Shown piece after piece: positions 1 through 6,703 of a stretch of 10,598 bases of DNA (within the stretch, counting starts at the first letter, position 1; each line of letters starts with the position of its first letter). The notes below the pieces were generated by a model. It ran no database searches. It was not told where the DNA came from and worked only from the letters and a program-made list of their open reading frames with translations. Both the position numbers and the translations under genes were made by a program. The stretch covers positions 1-10,598 of the forward strand of contig JASLEQ010000610.1 in assembly GCA_030151135.1 (NCBI GenBank). The letters are read 5' to 3'. Source of the DNA: Candidatus Sulfotelmatobacter sp. GTDB taxonomy: Bacteria; Acidobacteriota; Terriglobia; Terriglobales; SbA1.

Positions 1-266
1 TTAAATTCTGCGGAATCGGTCTGGGATTTGGTCTTGCACTCGGCGCTCTGGTCGCAGGAGCTTTCGAGATGCTGGATGACCGTCTGTATACCTCCAAGGA
101 AATCCGGAAACTGCTGCCGGCAGATGTGATCGGAGAAATACCCTCCATCGTGAACGCATCGGATGAGCGTTCCGCGAACCGGAAGCTTTTGCTGGGTTGG
201 TCAACGGCAGCAGTCGTGTTTGTTACTATTCTCGTGGGATCGGCGTTCAGCTATCTGCGCGGATAA
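1..266 (+). CDS. Polysaccharide chain-length determinant (Wzz/GNVR type), C-terminal end, 5' truncated
   Basis: Only the last 87 residues are present; the reading frame enters at base 3 and stops at TAA 264-266. Visible residues 1-20 form a glycine- and leucine-rich membrane helix (GIGLGFGLALGAL) of the kind that closes the periplasmic domain of Wzz-like proteins. Next comes a short cytosolic stretch with the typical 'DDRLYTSKEIRKLLPADVIGEIP' pattern, where related proteins read 'D..-..T.E.L...L..PVLG.IP'. A second hydrophobic helix follows at about residues 62-84, and the protein ends YLRG. That extra C-terminal helix is known from the PEP-CTERM/exosortase-locus subfamily and not from short enterobacterial Wzz. 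Proteins of this family sit in the inner membrane and set the polymer length of exported polysaccharide. The next gene starts 2 bases after the stop, so they are probably one operon. The subfamily call is less sure than the family call. Confidence 0.8.
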   Translation, partial: KFCGIGLGFGLALGALVAGAFEMLDDRLYTSKEIRKLLPADVIGEIPSIVNASDERSANRKLLLGWSTAAVVFVTILVGSAFSYLRG

Positions 267-268
267 CT

Positions 269-1255
269 ATGTATAAGCGCTTCTACGGACTGCAGCGAAA
301 CCCGTTCGAGATCACGCCGGATCCCTCGTTTCTGTTTCCGACCAAGAAACACAACGAGGCGTTGGCGTCGCTGTACTATGGCGTGAGGCAGCGTAAGGGT
401 TTTACGGTTCTAACGGGCGAAGTTGGCACTGGAAAGACTGTGCTGGTGCGATGCTTGCTGAACATTCTGAGCAAGGGGAACGTCGCTTTCGCGTACGTCT
501 TCAATCCGCTCCTAAGTCCGACCGAGTTTCTGCAATACATTGCCGGCGACCTTCGCCTCCCGACGACAGGAAAGAATAAGAGCGAGCTTCTTCTAGAACT
601 GAGCAGTTATGTAATCGACCGCCATCGCAAGGGGCTGATCACCGTTCTGGTCGTGGACGAAGCGCACCATCTCTCGATCGAAGTACTCGAGGAGATTCGA
701 CTTCTGACCAACCTGGAGACCGCAGAGGCCAAGTTGTTGCAGATCCTGCTAGTGGGGCAGCCGGAACTCGATGAAAAGCTCGATTCCGTCGATCTCCGGC
801 AGTTAAAGCAGCGGGTGGCATTACGATCCCACCTGAGTTCGCTGGACATGGAAGAAACGTGTGGGTACGTGTATCGCCGGCTCCAAATCGCGGGCAACGC
901 TACTCCAACGGAAATTTTTCCGGTCGAAACGATTGCTGAGCTGCACAGACAATCGCGAGGTTTTCCTCGCTTGATTAACACGATATGCGAAAACGCACTG
1001 ATACAAGGGTACGCTCGGCAAGTGCGGAGTATCCCTCCGGAAGTGATCGAAGAAATCGCCAAGGATTTTCGCCTGAACGTGCTGCATCCGCCGACAGCCG
1101 ATCGCACGAAAAATGCTGACGCCTCCACCGAAGTAGCGCGAGCGGCCCGTACGTTGCTGGATCTTTACGAACACCTGCAGAATACTCGAGGCAATCAAGC
1201 CGACTTCAGGATGATTGTGGGAACAGGAGAACGCAAGAATGAGCCGTATATTTGA
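269..1255 (+). CDS. ExeA-like AAA ATPase of an exosortase/EPS locus
   Basis: A 328-residue protein that begins MYKRFYGL..NPFEITPDP, the standard opening of the GspA/ExeA-like secretion ATPases found beside XrtA/PEP-CTERM polysaccharide genes. Walker A is GEVGTGKT (residues 50-57) and Walker B is LITVLVVDEAHH (123-134). A sensor-like LVGQPEL lies at 161-167, a QR pair (181-182) could give the arginine finger, and GFPRLIN (231-237) is the sensor-2 region. The last 50 residues are polar and probably disordered. There is no transmembrane segment and no peptidoglycan-binding domain, so it is probably cytosolic and acts with the membrane chain-length protein encoded just upstream. I chose ATG 269 because it matches the family start. 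The upstream in-frame start at 197 would overlap the preceding gene by 70 bases with non-conserved sequence. The 3' end overlaps the kinase gene by 17 bases. The exact role of this family is not settled. Confidence 0.85.
   Translation: MYKRFYGLQRNPFEITPDPSFLFPTKKHNEALASLYYGVRQRKGFTVLTGEVGTGKTVLVRCLLNILSKGNVAFAYVFNPLLSPTEFLQYIAGDLRLPTTGKNKSELLLELSSYVIDRHRKGLITVLVVDEAHHLSIEVLEEIRLLTNLETAEAKLLQILLVGQPELDEKLDSVDLRQLKQRVALRSHLSSLDMEETCGYVYRRLQIAGNATPTEIFPVETIAELHRQSRGFPRLINTICENALIQGYARQVRSIPPEVIEEIAKDFRLNVLHPPTADRTKNADASTEVARAARTLLDLYEHLQNTRGNQADFRMIVGTGERKNEPYI
1225..1230 (+). promoter_or_regulatory. Shine-Dalgarno site for the BY-kinase gene
   Basis: AGGAGA lies 8 bases upstream of ATG 1239, inside the end of the ATPase gene. 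It favours ATG 1239 over the in-frame start at 1215 and fits translational coupling of the two overlapping genes. Confidence 0.65.
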
Positions 1256-2165
1256 CGCGCTGCAAAGATCTGGGACGGAGCAATCGGGAGTGGAATATCC
1301 CGATGTCGTGTCGATCGCTACGGCCGTTTTTGAGGCGCAGCTCGGGCAGGAAGAGAAAGCTGATGCGGCCGGTGTCGAGACACCAGGCGCAGAAACGCAC
1401 GTCGCTCAGGATCCCGACAAGTTTTCCCAGACGGCTCTGGAGGAAAAGGTAGTTTCACCTCTCGCTTTCCCATCTGTTGAGGTGAGTTTCGCACCAGAAA
1501 GTCCTCTCGTATTTTTCACTCAACCCGAGAGCCTTGCGGCCGAGAAATTCCGATTTCTGAGCGTCCGCCTCAGGCAAATGCGGCAGAACCGGCCTCTGAA
1601 GAAAGTCTTGGTGACCAGCACGATTCCCGAGGAAGGGAAGAGTTTGGTGGCGGTGAATCTCGCCGGTGCGCTGGCACATCGCAAGGAGAAAGTACTGCTG
1701 ATCGAGGGCGACATGCGGCGACCAACCCTGGCTCATCAGTTGGGACTGGGACGATTGGCGGGTTTGGCAGAGTGGCTGCAGAGTGGTGTCGTCAATGCGG
1801 CGAATATCTACTCCCTCGGCGGGCCCGGTTTCTGGATTATGCCTGCGGGCGATCCACCCGCGAATCCGCTTGAGCTTATGCAGTCAGGACGGCTCTCGAA
1901 GCTCATGTCTCAGGTCGCAACGTTTTTCGACTGGATCATCGTGGACTCTCCACCATTATTACCACTGGCTGATACCACGGTGTGGAACCGTCTCACGGAT
2001 GGCGCGCTCTTAATCGCTCGAGAAGGCAAGACACAAAAGAAATCGCTGGAGCGTGGACTTGACATCATTAAGAAGTCCGATCTGCTCGGAGTCGTTCTGA
2101 ACGGTTGTACCGATTCTGATCAGGCCGGCTATTATCAAAGATATTCGCCCCAAGCCATGAAATAA
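1239..2165 (+). CDS. CpsD/CapB-type tyrosine kinase-like protein (BY-kinase)
   Basis: A 308-residue cytosolic P-loop protein. It starts MSRIFDALQRS, common for exopolysaccharide-locus BY-kinases, followed by an acidic, low-conservation linker (about 20-95). The 'AAEKFRFLSVRLR' helix at 100-112 is typical before the ATPase core. Walker A is STIPEEGKS (127-135), Walker A' is LLIEGDMRRP (153-162), and Walker B is WIIVDSPPLLPLAD (232-245). The usual first aspartate of the A' DxD is glutamate here, and the residue after GKS is Leu instead of Thr. The C-terminus carries a small tyrosine cluster, YYQRY (298-302), the likely autophosphorylation tail, shorter than in many CpsD proteins. BY-kinases bind a Wzz-like membrane partner, and the chain-length gene two genes upstream is the obvious candidate. 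They control polymer length and export through cycles of phosphorylation. Whether the altered motifs keep kinase activity cannot be told from sequence alone. Confidence 0.88.
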   Translation: MSRIFDALQRSGTEQSGVEYPDVVSIATAVFEAQLGQEEKADAAGVETPGAETHVAQDPDKFSQTALEEKVVSPLAFPSVEVSFAPESPLVFFTQPESLAAEKFRFLSVRLRQMRQNRPLKKVLVTSTIPEEGKSLVAVNLAGALAHRKEKVLLIEGDMRRPTLAHQLGLGRLAGLAEWLQSGVVNAANIYSLGGPGFWIMPAGDPPANPLELMQSGRLSKLMSQVATFFDWIIVDSPPLLPLADTTVWNRLTDGALLIAREGKTQKKSLERGLDIIKKSDLLGVVLNGCTDSDQAGYYQRYSPQAMK

Positions 2166-2325
2166 TCCCCCAAGTTCTTCAACGAAACTCCCCCAATCTC
2201 TGCACAGAGTAATCAGATAGAGCAACTCCGAACGTCTCCTCCAGAAGTGAGTCTCAGCGTCCAGGGCCTTATCGCCCAAGGTGTCTGCCTGGGCCAAAGG
2301 TTGGTTCAGTTCTCGGAATAAGAAA
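2166..2325 (+). other. Intergenic region before the aspartate kinase gene
   Basis: 160 bases without a convincing gene. It holds two copies of TCCCCCAA (2166-2173 and 2189-2196), 23 bases apart start to start. It also holds an imperfect 5-bp hairpin, GCCCA/TGGGC, at 2274-2294. I see no clear -35/-10 pair, no T-run terminator, and none of the long conserved structure of a lysine riboswitch. It separates the export genes from the amino-acid-activation genes and may contain a promoter I cannot identify. Confidence 0.4.
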
Positions 2326-3972
2326 ATGAGTATAGAAACCAATCGAAACCGGACGAACGGGAACCATCGCAAAGTGGCGTTGCCAAGAAGCGGCCAAACG
2401 AATACTTTCCCGTTGGGCCACGGTGAATTGACCCATTTTGATCTGGAGCGGGCAAAGTCCAACAGGGCCGCCGATCGACCGCTCCGGGTGATGAAGTTTG
2501 GTGGTACGTCGGTGGGCGATGCGAACTGCATCGCGATGGTCGTAGATATCATTCGGGAGTCTTTTCTTAACGCCGATCTTATCGTTGTGGTCTCCGCCAT
2601 GACCGGGGTCACAAACAAGCTGGTGGAAGCCGCAATGCAAGCGGAAGCCGGCAATGCGGAACAGGTCGCCCAAATCCTGAAAGAACTTCGCCTGCAACAC
2701 GTTGTCGCTCTCACATCGTTATCACTCCCGAGCGAAGAGCAGCAGCGCATCAGCAAGCGAATGGAAGAGTTGTTCCAAGGATTGGAGCGCCTCTGCAAGG
2801 GGACGAGTTCCCTTGGAGAACTGACTCCTCGCGTGCGGGATGCGGTTTCCAGCTTGGGCGAGCGCCTCTGTGCTCCTCTGGTTGCAGCGGCTCTGCAACA
2901 AGGGGGGGTGGCAAGCCAGGCAGTCGACGCTACTCAGCTTGTCATCACTGACTCGTGCCATGGGGCCGCTGATCCCTGGATTGATCTGACGCGGGAGCGC
3001 TGTGAAATCGAACTCCTCCCCTTGGTGCGGAATCGAATTGTTCCGATCGTGACTGGATTCATCGGTTCGACTTCCGAGGGCGTGGTGACGACGCTCGGAC
3101 GCGGAGGATCCGACTACTCCGCCGCGATCATCAGCGCAGCCACTTCCGCAGATGAAGTCGAGATCTGGACCGATGTAGACGGCATCTTGACTGCGGATCC
3201 GCGCTTGATACCAGGAGCCCGCACCATCGCGGAGATTTCCTATCGTGAAGCTGCCGAGTTGGCCTATTTCGGAGCGAAGGTGCTTCACCCCAAGACGCTT
3301 CGGCCCTTGGCGCAGAGTGGCATTCCACTTTGGATTCGCAACACCTTTGCACCAGAAAAACCCGGGACGAAAATCACACCCGAAGGATCTCGTGGAACAG
3401 ACGGTGTAACTGCGCTCACGGCGGTGAGCGACGCATCCTTAATCAATATTGGTGGCCCTGGAGTTGCCAGCGTGCCGGATCTGCTCGGCAGAGCGGTCGC
3501 CACGACACGCGAACTACGAACGGATGTATTGCTGATTTCTCAGTCTTCGTCGCAGCACGATATTTTTCTGGTGGTGCCCGCCAGCATGGCGAATCAGACT
3601 GTCGAACATCTTCGCCGCGAGTTCGCCGAGGATCTTGCATACGAGCAAGTCCAAAACATCACGATCGATTCCACGGTGGCAGTCATTACGGTGGTAGGAA
3701 AGAACATGCGAGGGATCCCTGGCATCGTAGGGCGCACTTTCTGCGCCCTGGGACGTTCCAATATTGATCCCATCGCCATCGCGCATGGCGCATCAGAGAG
3801 CAACATTTCTTTCGTTGTCGCCAGGGAGCACGCGCAGGCGGCTTTGGCGGCAGTGCATTGTGAATTCCGCCTCGGCGCCGCGACCGGTCCATTGTCACCT
3901 GAAGAACTCATCAGTCAGAGCAGTCAAGGCATGAGGCATAACTGCGACAGCTGTGTTGCGAGTGCCGATTAG
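2326..3972 (+). CDS. Aspartate kinase, ThrA-like, monofunctional
   Basis: A 548-residue protein that phosphorylates the beta-carboxylate of L-aspartate with ATP, the first step toward lysine, threonine and methionine. The kinase core begins VMKFGGTSV (55-63). It shows the substrate-site SLGER (177-180 region), TLGRGGSDYSA (256-266), EIWTDVDG (279-286), DPRLIPGAR (291-299), FGAKVLHPKT (315-324) and KPGTKI (345-350). Two ACT regulatory domains follow (about 371-435 and 452-516). The pattern 'IDPIAIAHGASESNISFVV' is closest to the aspartate kinase half of bifunctional ThrA/MetL. The protein stops where their homoserine dehydrogenase half would begin, after a 32-residue tail. The N-terminus has about 54 extra polar, basic residues before the core. 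ATG 2326 has only a weak GGA site. ATG 2491 would cut into the first core strand, so I keep 2326, though GTG 2281 is also in frame. No lysine or threonine pathway gene is nearby. Feedback effector unknown. Confidence 0.87.
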   Translation: MSIETNRNRTNGNHRKVALPRSGQTNTFPLGHGELTHFDLERAKSNRAADRPLRVMKFGGTSVGDANCIAMVVDIIRESFLNADLIVVVSAMTGVTNKLVEAAMQAEAGNAEQVAQILKELRLQHVVALTSLSLPSEEQQRISKRMEELFQGLERLCKGTSSLGELTPRVRDAVSSLGERLCAPLVAAALQQGGVASQAVDATQLVITDSCHGAADPWIDLTRERCEIELLPLVRNRIVPIVTGFIGSTSEGVVTTLGRGGSDYSAAIISAATSADEVEIWTDVDGILTADPRLIPGARTIAEISYREAAELAYFGAKVLHPKTLRPLAQSGIPLWIRNTFAPEKPGTKITPEGSRGTDGVTALTAVSDASLINIGGPGVASVPDLLGRAVATTRELRTDVLLISQSSSQHDIFLVVPASMANQTVEHLRREFAEDLAYEQVQNITIDSTVAVITVVGKNMRGIPGIVGRTFCALGRSNIDPIAIAHGASESNISFVVAREHAQAALAAVHCEFRLGAATGPLSPEELISQSSQGMRHNCDSCVASAD

Positions 3973-4005
3973 TTCCAATTCGTTGGTGTTCAGCCCAGGG
4001 CGTGT

Positions 4006-4011
4006 GGAGGA
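4006..4011 (+). promoter_or_regulatory. Strong Shine-Dalgarno site fixing a GTG start
   Basis: GGAGGA, followed after 10 bases by GTG 4022. It is the only strong ribosome site near the 5' end of the ATP-grasp gene. It argues against the in-frame starts at 3953-3962, which would overlap the aspartate kinase gene. Confidence 0.7.
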
Positions 4012-4021
4012 TTTAACGAAA

Positions 4022-5296
4022 GTGGCCCCGACCGTACTGATAATCGCAACATCACCCTATTTCCCAATCGCGCGGTTATCGGTGTCGCTTGCGAGCGCAG
4101 GGTTCCGCGTCGAAGCGGTTTGCCCGTCTTCTCACCCGTTGACCCGCACTCGCTCAGTGCGAAAGACATATCGGTATCGCGCCCTTGCACCCTTGAGTTC
4201 GCTGACCGCTGCAATCCGAGATGCCGCGCCTGATCTGGTTATTCCAGGGGATGAGAGCTCCGCGCAGAATTTGCACAGCTTGCATCTAAGGGAGTCACGG
4301 AACGGCAGCAAAGGAGCCTCGATTTGCAGTCTCATTGAACGGTCGGTGGGACCCGCAGAGACATTTGAAGTCGTGTACCAAAGGGCCAGGTTCATGGAGT
4401 TGGCGAAAGCCTTGAACGTCCCGACACCCGAAACAGCGATTGTCCGAGACGTCGGAGAGCTTCGCGCGTGGGCACGGAATTCTCCATTTCCCTTTGTGCT
4501 GAAGGCTGACGGAACCTCTGGCGGAGAAGGCGTCAGGGTCGTACGAACTCTCGCAGAGGCTCAACGTGCTTTTCATATTCTTCAGACGCACCCAGTGCTG
4601 GCTCGCGCAGTAAAGCGAACACTGCTCGATCACGACAGCAGCCTGCTCTGGCCATCTCTGATGCGTCGGTCCCGATCGGTATGTGTGCAGGCCTTTGTGA
4701 GCGGGCGAGAAGCAACGAGTACAGTCGCTTGTTGGAACGGCTCCGTTATGGCCGCTCTGCACTGCGAGGTGCTGGAGACAGGGTACGCCACAGGCCCAGC
4801 GACAGTGATGCGACTGACGGCAAATCCCGTCATGACAGCAACAGTCGAGAAGCTAGTACGGAAGCTAAATCTTTCGGGCTTGCACGGCTTCGACTTTATG
4901 GTCGAAGAGGGCACAGGCAAACCGTATTTGATCGAAATCAATCCGCGCTCGACCCAGGTTGGCCACCTCAGATTAGGTGCTGGACGCGATCTTCCAGCGT
5001 CGTTGTTTGCTGCGGTCTGCGGTACTCCTGTTCAGCCCGCCCCAACTGTGACCGAAAAGGATATTTTCTGTTTGTTTCCACAAGAATGGATGCGCGACCC
5101 GAACAGCTCATTTTTGCAATCCGGCTACCACGACGTCCCCTGGGATGAACCGGAGTTGCTCCGTATGTGTGTTGAACGGAGCCGTAAACAAAAGAGCGCG
5201 GCCTGGCGGATGCCAGCTACGAGCGTTGCGCCAAGTGCCCCCGTCAAATGCCTCGATCGCCAAGCTTATAGCGTTTCAATTCCTCAAGAGCGCTAA
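4022..5296 (+). CDS. ATP-grasp domain ligase (CarB-like), substrate unknown
   Basis: From GTG 4022 the protein has 424 residues and begins APTVLIIATSPYFPIARLSVSL, a Rossmann-like pre-ATP-grasp domain (1-115). The ATP-grasp fold follows. It has the nucleotide lid PFVLKADGTSGGEGVRVV (157-174), the strand VCVQAFVSGRE (220-230), and the metal-binding segment HGFDFMVEEGTGKPYLIEIN (288-307) with Glu305 and Asn307, then PRSTQVGHL. These enzymes form an acyl-phosphate from a carboxylate and ATP, then attack it with an amine or similar nucleophile. Some 45 residues separate the lid from the next core strand. Part of that stretch is basic and Leu-rich (190-218) and looks like an insertion. The C-terminal 90 residues have no motif I recognise. 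The gene starts 49 bases after the aspartate kinase stop, probably in the same transcript. Substrate is not deducible; an amino acid or a sugar-linked carboxylate would fit the context. Confidence 0.82.
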   Translation: MAPTVLIIATSPYFPIARLSVSLASAGFRVEAVCPSSHPLTRTRSVRKTYRYRALAPLSSLTAAIRDAAPDLVIPGDESSAQNLHSLHLRESRNGSKGASICSLIERSVGPAETFEVVYQRARFMELAKALNVPTPETAIVRDVGELRAWARNSPFPFVLKADGTSGGEGVRVVRTLAEAQRAFHILQTHPVLARAVKRTLLDHDSSLLWPSLMRRSRSVCVQAFVSGREATSTVACWNGSVMAALHCEVLETGYATGPATVMRLTANPVMTATVEKLVRKLNLSGLHGFDFMVEEGTGKPYLIEINPRSTQVGHLRLGAGRDLPASLFAAVCGTPVQPAPTVTEKDIFCLFPQEWMRDPNSSFLQSGYHDVPWDEPELLRMCVERSRKQKSAAWRMPATSVAPSAPVKCLDRQAYSVSIPQER

Positions 5297-5494
5297 CGTT
5301 CTCAAACTAGCTATACGGTCCCAGCTTTTCAGATATCGCAGTGGCGTATAACCGTTCCGCTTGATGCGCCCATGCGAAAGGTGTACAGCCGTCGCCTGAC
5401 TCACACGTTTTTCTAACACTCCTCCCCACCTGTTTCCGATCACATTGCCTCCTGCTTTCGAGGCGCACAGTTCAACTTCCGAAGGAGAATTTAC
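5297..5494 (+). other. Intergenic region before the DUF354 gene
   Basis: 198 bases with no gene I can support. It contains a TATAAC (5347-5352) that could be a -10 box, with only a poor TTTTCA (5326-5331) 15 bases upstream. There is a weak interrupted stem (GTGT...ACAC plus CAG/CTG, 5381-5406) followed by five T (5408-5412), which could be a poor intrinsic terminator. The region ends with the AAGGAGA ribosome site of the next gene. A transcription break here is possible but not shown. Confidence 0.35.
5482..5488 (+). promoter_or_regulatory. Shine-Dalgarno site fixing the GTG start of the DUF354 gene
   Basis: AAGGAGA, 6 bases before GTG 5495. It is much stronger than anything in front of the later in-frame ATG 5591, so the protein probably has an N-terminal extension before its conserved domain. 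Confidence 0.7.
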
Positions 5495-6703
5495 GTGCAA
5501 GCTCAAGTCGTAACAGTCCCAGATTTGTTTGAACAGGTAACTACGAAAGCCGACCTGGTCGAATCGGTGACCGGCGCGGCGCACATCGAGATGCACCCGC
5601 TGGAAGTCTTGCGCAAGACACAGAACACGGTCTGGATTGACCTGGACAACTCACCCCATGTCCCGCTTTTCATACCGATCATCAAAGAACTGGAGCGGCG
5701 CGGCGTCAAGGTGACGATCACAGCACGCAATATGTACCAGGTAGTGGAGTTGCTGGATTTTTTTAAGTTGGATTGCACGGTTGTTGGTGGTCACTGGGGC
5801 AAGAATAAAGCGCTAAAAATTTTGTGTAATTGCGCGCGTGTGGCGCAGCTACTGCCAATTGCACGGGAAATGCGTCCGGATTTGGCTATCTCACACGGTT
5901 CACGGGCGCAGGTTCTCGCCTGCAAGCTTCTGGGAATTCCAACCATCATGATGCATGACTACGAGTACTCCATTAAGACGGGATTCATCGAGCCCGATTG
6001 GGTGCTCATGCCGGATGTCATCCCGATCAATTCAATGAACAGGCGAACTGGGCGCGTTCTTCAATATCCCGGGCTGAAAGAGGACGTATATATCCCAAAT
6101 TTCAGGCCTGATCCAACAATTTTCGCGCAGCTGGGAATATCGCCGAAAAACTTGATTGTCACGGTTCGGCCGCCCGCGACGGAGGCCCACTATCACAATC
6201 CGGAAAGCGAGATCTTGTTTGCGGAGACGATGCGGCGATTGGCTGAAAATCCGAATATACGGGCCGTAACGTTGCCGAGGAATTCGCGCCAAAGGCACCA
6301 ATTGCAGGAGTCCTGGTCAGATTTGATTGCTGCCGGTTGCATGATCATTCCGGATTCTGCCGTGAACGGATTGAACCTGCTTTGGTACTCAGACCTCGCC
6401 ATTAGCGGAGGTGGGACCATGAACCGCGAGGCTGCTGCATTGGGTGTTCCGGTTTACAGCATCTTCCGCGGAAAGATTGGTGCCGTAGACCACTATCTTG
6501 CCGATCAGGGAAGACTCACACTCATCGAAACGATCGAAGACGTGCGGACGAAGATAAACCTTGTTCGATGGAATCGTCCTGGTCGACCCGAGGATCGCAA
6601 TATTCCGGCGCTCCAGTGTGTCATCAGCAACATCATCTTTGCACTCACATATCAACCCCGTTTGGTCCGAGCCATGGCGATGGAGAGCGATTTAACTTTA
6701 TGA
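5495..6703 (+). CDS. DUF354 protein, putative GT-B-fold glycosyltransferase
   Basis: A 402-residue protein whose conserved part begins TVWIDLDNSPHVPLF (45-59), the signature of DUF354: 'WIDL.NSPHV.FF.P...EL..RGH.V..TAR'. TARNMYQVVELLDFF (76-90), HGSRAQVLACKLLGIP (134-149) and MHDYEYS (153-159) continue that pattern. The C-terminal half holds VRPPATEAHYH (224-234), and SGGGTMNREAAALGVPVYS (304-322) recalls the sugar-nucleotide-binding half of GT-B enzymes and UDP-GlcNAc 2-epimerase. No membrane segment or signal peptide is visible, so it is cytosolic or peripheral. No function is established for the family; a sugar transferase or NDP-sugar enzyme is the reasonable guess given the surface-glycan setting. 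The first 44 residues are not part of the family core and are acidic and Val-rich. Its stop overlaps the next start (ATGA at 6700-6703), so the two are translationally coupled. Confidence 0.8.
   Translation: MQAQVVTVPDLFEQVTTKADLVESVTGAAHIEMHPLEVLRKTQNTVWIDLDNSPHVPLFIPIIKELERRGVKVTITARNMYQVVELLDFFKLDCTVVGGHWGKNKALKILCNCARVAQLLPIAREMRPDLAISHGSRAQVLACKLLGIPTIMMHDYEYSIKTGFIEPDWVLMPDVIPINSMNRRTGRVLQYPGLKEDVYIPNFRPDPTIFAQLGISPKNLIVTVRPPATEAHYHNPESEILFAETMRRLAENPNIRAVTLPRNSRQRHQLQESWSDLIAAGCMIIPDSAVNGLNLLWYSDLAISGGGTMNREAAALGVPVYSIFRGKIGAVDHYLADQGRLTLIETIEDVRTKINLVRWNRPGRPEDRNIPALQCVISNIIFALTYQPRLVRAMAMESDLTL
6682..6687 (+). promoter_or_regulatory. Shine-Dalgarno site for the FemAB-like gene
   Basis: GGAGAG, 12 bases before ATG 6700, inside the end of the DUF354 gene. 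With the ATGA overlap it supports ATG 6700 over the in-frame ATG 6568, which would overlap the upstream gene by 136 bases. Confidence 0.5.

Noticed and set aside
607..1128. 173-codon open frame on the minus strand
   Set aside because: Antisense to the AAA ATPase; Ser/Arg/Cys-rich composition with no recognisable domain.
2166..2325. Lysine riboswitch before the aspartate kinase gene
   Set aside because: The gap is about 160 bases and shows neither the extended multi-helix pattern nor a terminator/anti-terminator pair.
2010..2798. 262-codon open frame on the minus strand
   Set aside because: It lies opposite the BY-kinase end and the aspartate kinase core, is rich in Arg/Ser of antisense type, and shows no family motif or ribosome site.
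3953..4021. Upstream GTG/TTG starts for the ATP-grasp protein
   Set aside because: The added 23 residues are not domain-like and lack a ribosome site, while GTG 4022 has GGAGGA at good spacing.
5326..5352. Promoter TTTTCA / TATAAC
   Set aside because: Good -10 match but a poor -35 and a 15-base spacer; not enough for a call.
5381..5412. Intrinsic terminator before the DUF354 gene
   Set aside because: The stem is only 4+3 pairs with a bulge, so the five T that follow are not enough to call it.
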